Shown here piece after piece: positions 28,940 to 36,458 of a stretch of 56,135 bases of DNA (position 1 is its first letter; every line of letters starts with the position of its first letter). A program made the position numbers and the translations under genes. Origin of the DNA: Thiothrix caldifontis (lineage in GTDB: Bacteria > Pseudomonadota > Gammaproteobacteria > Thiotrichales > Thiotrichaceae). The notes under the pieces were generated by a model. That model was not told the DNA's origin, ran no database searches, and saw nothing but the letters and a program-made list of their open reading frames with translations. Where the stretch lies: contig NZ_FNQP01000020.1 in the NCBI RefSeq assembly GCF_900107695.1, forward strand, positions 1 through 56,135, in the 5' to 3' direction.

Positions 28940-29760
28940 CCTATCGCAACCACCTCTCCCCACCTGTTTTCCCTTACGCTTGGGCATCCGACTGGGGCGA
29001 AGACCGCCGTGGCTTATGGATGGCGTTCACCTACTGTGATGTACGCCACGCCTTCCGCTGGATTCAACCCGGCACGTTCATGATGGGTTCGCAGGAAACC
29101 GAAAAAGGTCGGCTGGAATGGGAAATATTACACCAAGTCACCCTCAGCAAAGGTTTCTGGATGGCAGAAACGCCCGTTACCCAAGCCCTGTGGCAAGTGG
29201 TCATGGGTGAAAACCCCAGCAGCTTCAAAGGTGAAAAACGCCCGGTCGAACAGGTAAGCTGGAATGATGCCCAAGCCTTTATCACCAAGTTCAACCAAGT
29301 CCACCCCGATCTGAATGTATGCCTGCCCACCGAAGTCCAATGGGAATATGCCTGCCGTGCCGGAACGCAAACCCCGTTTAATTTCGGTGATGAGTTGACG
29401 CTCGACAAAGTGAATTACCGAGGTACTTGGGAATGGGATGGTTCAGATAAATGGGGTGATGGCGCAAAGCAACAAACCACCGATGTCACCAGTTATCCCA
29501 GTAATGCTTGGGGCTTGTATGACATGCACGGCAACGTGTGGGAATGGTGTCAGGATGTGTGGCAAGAAAAATTACTGGCTTCGCCGGTTACAGACCCGGA
29601 GGGTGTCGCCGGAGGCGACCAAGAATCGGGCGTTGAGCTCGTCGTTCGCGGCGGCTCGTGGAACCTCAACGGCAGGAACTGCCGTTCTGCCTCCCGTTAC
29701 AGGAGCGGGCCTGATGTCCGTGACTTCGACCTTGGCTTCCGTTTGCTTTTAGGTCATTGA
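28936..29760 (+). CDS. FGE-sulfatase-domain protein with putative DGR variable C-terminus
   Basis: The 274-residue protein has an N-terminal segment WASDWGEDRRGLWMAF, then a full FGE domain: RWIQPGTFMMGSQE, HQVTLSKGFWMAETPVTQ, PVEQVSWNDAQAF, PTEVQWEYACRAG and MHGNVWEWCQDVW. The C-terminus is VVRGGSWNLNGRNCRSASRY followed by a variable stretch and GFRLLLGH. The human FGE active-site cysteine pair, just after the GGS motif, is replaced by variable residues, so formylglycine synthesis is unlikely. The fold more likely binds a ligand, as in DGR-diversified C-type-lectin proteins. Residues 200-274 are nearly the same as the end of the preceding large protein. It is the last gene of the operon. Confidence 0.85.
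   Translation: MTYRNHLSPPVFPYAWASDWGEDRRGLWMAFTYCDVRHAFRWIQPGTFMMGSQETEKGRLEWEILHQVTLSKGFWMAETPVTQALWQVVMGENPSSFKGEKRPVEQVSWNDAQAFITKFNQVHPDLNVCLPTEVQWEYACRAGTQTPFNFGDELTLDKVNYRGTWEWDGSDKWGDGAKQQTTDVTSYPSNAWGLYDMHGNVWEWCQDVWQEKLLASPVTDPEGVAGGDQESGVELVVRGGSWNLNGRNCRSASRYRSGPDVRDFDLGFRLLLGH
29641..29758 (+). repeat. Putative DGR variable region 2
   Basis: This is the partner of 28092-28212. The core reads WNLNGRNCRSASRY at the protein level, with several AAC codons kept (29662, 29668 and 29677 areas), as expected for a less mutated copy of an AAC-rich template. It ends at the stop codon beside the shared CTTTTAGGTCATT. Confidence 0.7.
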
Positions 29761-29900
29761 GCATAGGTCAGGGCGGCGGAGCCGCAGGGCGCGGAGCGCC
29801 CCAAGGGAAAAAGTGAGCGGACGGCTCTGACGCGGACAGGCGTGGCGGGGCGCCATGACAGACCGTGGCAGTGCCGGGAGCGTGTGGAGGTGGTGAAATT
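29759..29900. repeat. GC-rich segment after variable region 2 (IMH/hairpin-like)
   Basis: It is homologous to 28213-28350: AGGTCAGGGCGGCGGAGCCG, GCGCGGAGCGCC and ACCGTGGCAGTGCCGGGAGC. It has short palindromes and no gene. The rest of the gap to 29950 is AT-rich and may hold the promoter of the next gene. Confidence 0.5.
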
Positions 29901-29949
29901 AAAATGATATGGGTATAGTTAACAACAATAAAAATCCAAAGGCACTGCT

Positions 29950-32900
29950 ATGTTACATTTTCTGCGCCTCCTGCCCTTGTGGCTGTTACTGCTAACCACC
30001 GCACACGCCAACCCGCTTGCCCCTGAAAACGTCCCCGACCCGCTCAAACCGTGGATAGGCTGGGTGTTAGATGGGCAAAAAGACCTGCAATGCCCCTACC
30101 TCTTCAACGCCGAAGAACGCCAATGCGCTTGGCCGGGACGTTTAGATTTGCAGCTCACCACCACCGGCGGCACGTTCACCCAACACTGGGAAGTCTACGG
30201 TGAAACCCAAATCCGCCTCCCCGGTGATGCACAACACTGGCCGCAACAAGTGCAAAACAGCACCAACACCCCCTTGGCAGTGCTGGAAAAAGACGGCTAT
30301 CCGGTTGTCACCCTCCCAGCAGGCAGCCACGATCTCAGCGGGCAATTCGTCTGGGATAAACTACCCGAAGCGCTCTTCGTTGCCCCGACCAGCGGCTTGG
30401 TGCAACTCAGTGTCAATGGCGCAAACATCGCCACCCCCGAATTCAACGCCGCTGGCAGTTTATGGCTCAGCCAAACCAACCAAGAAGCCAGCGAAGACAA
30501 CCTCGAAGTGCAAGTATTCCGCAAAGTATTGGATTCGCACCCGCTCGAAGTCACTACCCACATTCAATTGCGTGTCGCAGGCAAGCAACGCTACGCCGAA
30601 TTCACCCCAGTGTTGCTGGACGGTTTCATCCCGCTGCACCTCGACAGCCCCTTACCCACGCGCATGGGGCAGGATGGCAAGCTGCAAGTGCAACTGCGCC
30701 CCGGCGAATGGACGCTCAAACTGACCGGACGCGCCCTCACCAATGTCACCGAATTAGCCTTGCCCGCGAGCAGCACCCCTTGGCCTAGCGAAGAGGTTTG
30801 GGTATTTGAAGCCGATCCGACAATGCGCCAAGTGCAGGTCGACGGCGTGAATAGCGTTGACCCCAGCCAAACCCGCTTACCCGATACTTGGGCAAGTTTG
30901 CCTGCATATCTGCTCACCAGCGGCAGCAAAATGACCTTGGCAGAACAACATCGCGGCATGGCAGACAGCCCCGCGCAACTCAATTTAACCCGCCAACTGT
31001 GGCTGGATTTCGACGGCAACGGTTACACCCTGCAAGACCAGTTGACGGGAACACTGGCGCAACAGTCACGGCTGGAAGTGCTGCCCGATATTCACCTCGG
31101 CAGGGTCAGCATTGACGGCACACCGCAGTTGATTACCCAACAAGCTGCCGATCAAGCCGCTGGCGTGGAAGTGCGCCAGCGCAATCTGGCACTCGAAGCC
31201 GATAGCCGTTACGTCGCTGCGCGTTCCAGCCCGCCGGTCAGCGGTTGGCAACAGGAATTGCAGCAAGTCAGCACTACCTTGCACTTGCCGCCCGGCTGGT
31301 TACTGTTTGCGGCGAGTGGCACGGATAATTTGCCGCTGACTTGGTTGCAGCAATGGAGCTTGCTGGATTTGTTTCTGGTGTTGCTGACCACGGTGGCAAC
31401 CGGCTATTTATTTGGCTGGCAATGGGGTGCGGTGGCAGGGCTTGCCTTGTTGCTGACTTGGCATCAGCCGGATGCGCCGCGCTTGTTGTGGTTGAATCTG
31501 TTGGCGGTCACGGCCTTGCTGCGTTCCGTGCCGGAAGGGGCGATTCAACGTTGGTTGGGGCGTTACCGCTGGTTGAGCTTATTGGGATTGGTGCTGGTGA
31601 TTTTGCCCTACACCATTGATACGGTGCGTTTGGCGCTGTACCCGCAGTTGGAATACAGCACCAGTGGCGGCATGAATGGCGTGGTTTATGAATCAGCCGC
31701 TGCACCTGCTGCTGAGGAAGCGATGGATGCAGAAGTGGCAATGATGGCAGATCAAGCCGCTATGCCTGCCGCTCCAGCACCGGCTCCCGTGATGAAATCG
31801 GAGAGTTATGCGCGTGAGAAAATGCGTAGCTTGGCAAATAGCGGCGCGTATCCTGATACCCGACCCGCCAAAAAGCAGGTCAATCTGCGTGAAATCGACC
31901 CGAATAGCATGATTCAAACTGGCCCCGGTTTACCCACATGGCAATGGAATCAGGTGCGTTTGGAATGGTCAGGGGTGATCCAACCCGACGAACGCATGGG
32001 CTTGTGGCTGATTTCGCCGGTAGCACATTCGTTGCTCAAAGTGTTGGGGGTGATTATTATGCTGATTTTGGCGGCACGTTTGGCACTGGTTTCCGGCAGA
32101 TTGACGGCGTTGTGGCAAGCGACACAATCCGCCAAACGCGGTTTGTCCTTGGCGTTGTTACTGGCGATGACCGTGCCGTGGGTAATAGTAACACTGCCGC
32201 AAACTGCCTTGGCAGAATCGCCTGCTGTTGCCGCCATGCCCGTTGCACCCGCCAGCAATACACCCGACCCTAGCCTACTGGAAACCTTGCAGGAACGTTT
32301 GCTACGTGCGCCGGAGTGCTTGCCAAACTGTGCGCAAATCGAGCAAATGTATCTGAACGTGGGGAATGATGGCTTGCAAATCCGGCTGCGGGTACACACT
32401 GCTACCGCCGTTGCCGTGCCATTGCCGGGCAGCCAAAGCACGTGGTTGCCACAAACGGTATTGGTGGATGCGCAACCCACGCAAGCTTTGCGCCGTGATG
32501 CTGAGCAACAATTGTGGGTGGTCTTGGCGCAAGGTCAGCACGATGTGGTCTTGCAAGGCGCTATTCCCACCCGCAGCAGCATCGCCTTGCCTTTGCCGCT
32601 GAAACCGCATCGCGTCACTTGGCAAGGCGAAGGCTGGCAGGTGGACGGTATCCGCGATAACGGTGTGCCCGAAGCCCAGCTTCAGCTTAACCGCACCACC
32701 GCCAGCAGCGATAACACCATGCAAGACATGCCAACCTTGCCCGCGTTTGTCAAAATTTCGCGGCGCTTGGATTTGGGGCTGGATTGGTATGTCACCACCA
32801 CCGTCAGCCGCGTGTCTGACAGTGCCGCGCCAATCAGCTTGGCGATTCCGTTGCTGGCGGGTGAACAGCCCTTGAGTGAGCAATTCACCCTCAAAGATCA

Positions 32901-34164
32901 GGCGTTGCAAATTAATCTCAAACCGCAGCAAAACACGCTGGAATGGACATCGCGGCTGCCGCAGACCGCAGAATTACAACTTACCGCCAGTCAAAACAAC
33001 GCTTGGCTGGAAGAATGGCGCATTGCTGCCAGCCCGGTATGGCACGTCGATGCCACCGGTTTGCCTGCCAATGCTTATGAAGAAGCCGACGCACAAGGCA
33101 CCTTATTGTGGAAGCCGTGGGCAGGCGAAACCCTGAACTTGGCGGTTAACCGTCCGCAAGGCACTGCCGGGCAAACCGTGACGCTGCTTGCCAGCCAGAT
33201 GCAGGTCGAGATTGGCAAACGCGCCCGTGATGTCAGCTTGCGCCTGAATTTGCACAGCAGCCGGGGTTCGCAACACAGCATTAGCCTGCCGGAAGACGCG
33301 GTGGTGCAAAGCTTGACGATTGATGGCACCAAACAAGCGATTCAACAGCAAGCGGGCAAGGTGATCTTGCCGTTATTGCCGCGCAAACAAGAAGCGGTGC
33401 TGGAATGGCAGGAAAACGGCGCATTGCCTTTGCATTACACCTTCCCGGCGGTCGATTTGGGTTTGCCGAGTGTCAATAGCGAGTCACGCTTGCAAGTGCC
33501 GCAAGACCGTTGGGTATTGTGGACGCATGGGCCTTTGTTAGGCCCTGCGGTGTTGTTCTGGGGCATGGTCGTGGTGTTGCTGGTGTTTGCGCTGCTGTTG
33601 GGGCGTTCCAACATTACCCCGTTGAAAAGCTGGCAATGGTTCTTGCTGGGCATTGGTTTGAGCCAAAGTACGCCGTTTTTGATGGTGCTAATGGCGTTCT
33701 GGCTGATTGCTTTGGCGTTGCGTAGCAAAGTGTCATTGGCTGACTGGGCGCGACCTTATTGGCAATTTAACCTGATGCAAGTGGGTTTGGCAGGCTTGAC
33801 GGTGGTGGCGTTAGCGACTTTGGTGGGGGCGGTTGCCAATGGCTTGCTGGGGTCGCCGGATATGCAAATCACCGGCAACGGTTCATGGGCGCAACAATTG
33901 CAATGGTACCAAGATCGCGTAGCAGGGTTATTGCCACAGGCAGGCGTGATCAGTGTGCCGATTTTGTATTACCGCTTGCTGATGTTGGCTTGGGCGTTGT
34001 GGTTAGCCGTCGCCTTGCTGGGGTGGTTGCGTTGGGGCTGGACTGCCATTAACCACGGTGGTTTGTGGCAGCCTCATATTTCTGTCACCCAAACGCCTAC
34101 CGTCAGCGTTGCGCCCGCAGGTCCGATGAATGCGCCTGCGACGGGCGGCACGGATTCGGGTTGA
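29950..34164 (+). CDS. Very large membrane protein of unknown function (1404 residues)
   Basis: A signal peptide (LPLWLLLLTTAHA) precedes a long extracytoplasmic beta-rich region (residues about 20-455). Hydrophobic helices cluster at about 465-500, 510-525 and 540-560, a Pro/Ala/Met-rich linker follows (600-650), with helices near 695-715 and 730-750. Then comes a second beta-rich region (about 770-1180) and a final group of five or six helices (about 1195-1375). I recognise no catalytic motif or family. The two sugar-binding-like beta regions and membrane bundles suggest an envelope role, but that is speculation. The last 91 bases overlap the end of the convergent transglutaminase gene. Confidence 0.7.
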   Translation: MLHFLRLLPLWLLLLTTAHANPLAPENVPDPLKPWIGWVLDGQKDLQCPYLFNAEERQCAWPGRLDLQLTTTGGTFTQHWEVYGETQIRLPGDAQHWPQQVQNSTNTPLAVLEKDGYPVVTLPAGSHDLSGQFVWDKLPEALFVAPTSGLVQLSVNGANIATPEFNAAGSLWLSQTNQEASEDNLEVQVFRKVLDSHPLEVTTHIQLRVAGKQRYAEFTPVLLDGFIPLHLDSPLPTRMGQDGKLQVQLRPGEWTLKLTGRALTNVTELALPASSTPWPSEEVWVFEADPTMRQVQVDGVNSVDPSQTRLPDTWASLPAYLLTSGSKMTLAEQHRGMADSPAQLNLTRQLWLDFDGNGYTLQDQLTGTLAQQSRLEVLPDIHLGRVSIDGTPQLITQQAADQAAGVEVRQRNLALEADSRYVAARSSPPVSGWQQELQQVSTTLHLPPGWLLFAASGTDNLPLTWLQQWSLLDLFLVLLTTVATGYLFGWQWGAVAGLALLLTWHQPDAPRLLWLNLLAVTALLRSVPEGAIQRWLGRYRWLSLLGLVLVILPYTIDTVRLALYPQLEYSTSGGMNGVVYESAAAPAAEEAMDAEVAMMADQAAMPAAPAPAPVMKSESYAREKMRSLANSGAYPDTRPAKKQVNLREIDPNSMIQTGPGLPTWQWNQVRLEWSGVIQPDERMGLWLISPVAHSLLKVLGVIIMLILAARLALVSGRLTALWQATQSAKRGLSLALLLAMTVPWVIVTLPQTALAESPAVAAMPVAPASNTPDPSLLETLQERLLRAPECLPNCAQIEQMYLNVGNDGLQIRLRVHTATAVAVPLPGSQSTWLPQTVLVDAQPTQALRRDAEQQLWVVLAQGQHDVVLQGAIPTRSSIALPLPLKPHRVTWQGEGWQVDGIRDNGVPEAQLQLNRTTASSDNTMQDMPTLPAFVKISRRLDLGLDWYVTTTVSRVSDSAAPISLAIPLLAGEQPLSEQFTLKDQALQINLKPQQNTLEWTSRLPQTAELQLTASQNNAWLEEWRIAASPVWHVDATGLPANAYEEADAQGTLLWKPWAGETLNLAVNRPQGTAGQTVTLLASQMQVEIGKRARDVSLRLNLHSSRGSQHSISLPEDAVVQSLTIDGTKQAIQQQAGKVILPLLPRKQEAVLEWQENGALPLHYTFPAVDLGLPSVNSESRLQVPQDRWVLWTHGPLLGPAVLFWGMVVVLLVFALLLGRSNITPLKSWQWFLLGIGLSQSTPFLMVLMAFWLIALALRSKVSLADWARPYWQFNLMQVGLAGLTVVALATLVGAVANGLLGSPDMQITGNGSWAQQLQWYQDRVAGLLPQAGVISVPILYYRLLMLAWALWLAVALLGWLRWGWTAINHGGLWQPHISVTQTPTVSVAPAGPMNAPATGGTDSG

Positions 34165-34922
34165 CGGGCGACGGCGACCGCAATGTGGTCGGTTCCCACG
34201 ATCGTGCCGATGGTCGGATCAAAGCCTTTCCACCCTGCGCCGGGTAGGAACACTTCTGCCCAGGCATGGGTTGCACCGAAGTCAGTCGGGGCGAGTTGCG
34301 TGTGCAGATAACCACTGACAAAACGGGCGGCGAAACCTAAGCGCCGTGCCGTTTCCATAAACAGATACGCCGAGTCACGGCACGACCCTGTACCACGGGT
34401 GAGCGTGTCGATCACGGATTGCACCCCCGGTTCTTCACGTAATTGATACTTCAAGGTTTGCTGGATGCGTTCGGCAAGGCGTTGCAGCAAGCTGTAGGTC
34501 TGAATTTTTTCGCCCGGTTGCCAGAGGCTTGCTACCCAGCGTTCCAGCAAGGCACTGGGTGGATCGCCTGCTTGTCGGTAGGGGGCTAATACCGCTTGAT
34601 CATCCGGCAGGTAGGTGAACGGGTAATAGGTAGCGTAATCAGCGACCAGAAAATCCAGCGGGGCTTCGTTGTATTGCTGGATGATAATCGTGCTTTCGAT
34701 CATCAGTTGCGTGGTCGGGGTTTTGAAGGTAGCGATGGCGACCGAATTGTCTTCCACGTCACGATGCCAGCGCAGGGTGGCGGCAGGTGTGATGTTTAAG
34801 CTGGAGGATTCGATGCGCAGTTCGTAGCCTTCACGGGGGCGCAAGCGTAACGTGTGTGGTTCTAGGCGCACGATGCCGGGGAAGTTGTAATAGGTGCGGT
34901 GTAGGATTTTATAGCGTTGCAT
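34074..34922 (-). CDS. Transglutaminase-like cysteine protease family protein
   Basis: The 282-residue protein has the bacterial transglutaminase N-terminal beta domain (residues about 1-80, including RLEPHTLRLRPRE) and the transglutaminase core with Cys in GTGSCRDSAYLFMETAR, His in GATHAWAEVFLPG and Asp in GFDPTIG. These form the papain-like triad. Members act as amidases or proteases, and the substrate is unknown. No signal peptide is seen. Its 3' end overlaps the giant membrane protein gene tail to tail. Confidence 0.88.
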   Translation of the reverse strand: MQRYKILHRTYYNFPGIVRLEPHTLRLRPREGYELRIESSSLNITPAATLRWHRDVEDNSVAIATFKTPTTQLMIESTIIIQQYNEAPLDFLVADYATYYPFTYLPDDQAVLAPYRQAGDPPSALLERWVASLWQPGEKIQTYSLLQRLAERIQQTLKYQLREEPGVQSVIDTLTRGTGSCRDSAYLFMETARRLGFAARFVSGYLHTQLAPTDFGATHAWAEVFLPGAGWKGFDPTIGTIVGTDHIAVAVARQPESVPPVAGAFIGPAGATLTVGVWVTEI

Positions 34923-34924
34923 AG

Positions 34925-35099
34925 GCGTTTATACCCCACACCCAATCGCGGATTTCCGGCATATCTCGTCCTTATTTGCCGATGTATTGCTTGTGTTCAA
35001 TTAATTTGTCCTTGAGTTGCTGTTTCAGGTAACTACCCTTATCCCCCGTTTGCGGCAAGCGGTCAATAGCATCCATCACCAAATGGAAGCGATCAGCGC
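34925..35099 (-). pseudogene. xfp: Phosphoketolase (Xfp) C-terminal remnant
   Basis: On the minus strand one frame reads [18 protein letters not shown], then [17 protein letters not shown], an in-frame TAA (34972-34974), then GRDMPEIRDWVWG. This is the unmistakable C-terminus of D-xylulose-5-phosphate/fructose-6-phosphate phosphoketolase, interrupted by a stop. Nothing upstream of 35099 on this strand continues the gene, so more than 90% is deleted. Confidence 0.85.
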
Positions 35100-35337
35100 A
35101 TGGGGGTTTTTACGCTTAACATTAGATGGTTTTTAGATAAATATCAGTATTTAATTCAGTTTTATTAGGTGCTAAATTTGCTTAGGTTGAGCAGTTTCTG
35201 TGGATCATTCTATTAGCCGCCGTGGTATTAATCGCACTGGTGCTGGTTTTTGTGGTATGGAAAATACGTTCTTATTAAAATGAACTATACTTAAAATATA
35301 AGATTTGTCATATTTAACAACAGAAGAAGTTAATGTC
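35100..35337. other. AT-rich spacer with a short hydrophobic open frame
   Basis: Between two decayed genes. An open frame at 35186-35278 encodes a single hydrophobic segment (LWIILLAAVVLIALVLVFVV, then WKIRSY) but has no start codon or ribosome binding site. It may be the end of a lost membrane gene. Nothing else is recognised. Confidence 0.4.
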
Positions 35338-35502
35338 ATGGCAATCTTGATTGTTGTTGCAAATGCGACAGTGGCGCGTTTTTTTAGTGCTGAGCCGTTA
35401 AATGCAAATGCCTCGCTTATTGAGTTGGAAGACAAGGTTCATCCGAGTTCCCGTTTACATGGGCGTGATTTGGAAACGTTACAAAGTTCTGGGTCTGACT
35501 AA
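35338..35502 (+). pseudogene. Host-attachment (baeRF-like) protein, N-terminal fragment
   Basis: From ATG 35338 the frame reads MAILIVVANATVARFFSAEP and [18 protein letters not shown], the start of the host-attachment/RNase-fold family (typically about 150 residues). Homology ends near GRDLE; the remaining residues are read out of frame from a fused dnaJ-type gene. The gene is truncated by a deletion at about 35475. Confidence 0.75.
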
Positions 35503-36352
35503 AGCAGCCACGCAGGATGACATTAAGCGTGTCTACCGCAAACTGGCGCGTAAATACCACCCCGACATCAGCAAGGAAAGCAATGCCGAGGAATAGTTTA
35601 AAGAAGTGGGTGAAGCCTACGAAGTTTTGAAAGACCCGGAAAAACGCGCAGCCTATGACCAGTTGGGCGAAGACTTAAAAGCCCAGCGTGATTTCTGTCC
35701 GCCGCCGTCAAGTGGTACTGCGGGAACAGGTCGGTTTACCGATTTTGATGATTTCCTTGCCAACCTGTTTGCTCAACGTGGGCGGGGTGGTGCAGGTGGG
35801 GCAGGTCGGGTGTATCAGGAAAATGGTGAAGATAGTCACTTCAAGGTGTCGATTGATCTGGAAGATGCTTACCGGGGTGCTACGCGCAGCTTGAATTTGC
35901 GCTCTTTCCAGCAAGAGCGAACCCTCAATGTCAAAATCCCCAAAGGGGTCAGGCAAGGTCAGCACATTCGTTTGCAAGGGCAGGGCAACCCCGGCATCGG
36001 TGGTGGTGTGGCGGGTGATTTGTATCTGGAAATTGCCTTCAACCCACATCGGCTGTACCGCGTTGAAGAGCTGGATGTGTATCTGGAATTGCCGCTTGCC
36101 CCGTGGGAAGCGGCGCTGGGTGGCAGTGTCAAAGTGCCAACCCCAGACGGCGCGGTGGATATGAAAATTCCGCCCAATTCATCCACAGGGCGCAAATTAC
36201 GCTTGAAAGGGCGCGGCATTCCTGCGCAGATACCGGGCGATGTTGTGATCCGGCTTCAGCGTGATTTGGGTGTTAATCTGGCAGGTGCGGCTTTGGCGGT
36301 GGAATTGCTGGATGAAATCAAGACATTACGGAGTAATGTGTCACGTGGTTAG
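35477..36352 (+). pseudogene. cbpA: Decayed CbpA co-chaperone fused to the end of CbpM
   Basis: A J-domain without its start reads [20 protein letters not shown] and [13 protein letters not shown], then TAG at 35594-35596, then FKEVGEAYEVLKDPEKRAAY in the same frame. The HPD motif is intact. The two CbpA substrate-binding domains follow, up to GRGIPAQIPGDVVIRL. The frame then passes directly into QRDLGVNLAGAALAVELLDE, which is the C-terminal part of the CbpA modulator CbpM. So the gene lacks its 5' end, has a nonsense codon, and is fused to cbpM by a deletion. Confidence 0.85.
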
Positions 36353-36378
36353 TCGTCAAAGCGGTATCCATAACACAA

Positions 36379-36407
36379 CCGTAATATAACCGTCATTTTG
36401 TGGTCAT
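36379..36407 (+). promoter_or_regulatory. Candidate Pho box upstream of btaA
   Basis: CCGTAAT-ATAA-CCGTCAT-TTTG-TGGTCAT are three 7-base half-sites spaced 11 bases apart, the PhoB arrangement (consensus CTGTCAT with 4-base spacers). The btaA start is 52 bases downstream. Confidence 0.65.
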
Positions 36408-36458
36408 TCCCAAGCCTTAGCCTCACTGCCACGATTAGATTTTGTTAGCGAGAGTTTC

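Noticed and set aside
28208-29950. A template repeat or reverse transcriptase close to the variable regions
   Set aside because: I looked on both strands for an AAC-rich copy of the core and for RT motifs (such as YADD) and found neither in the window.
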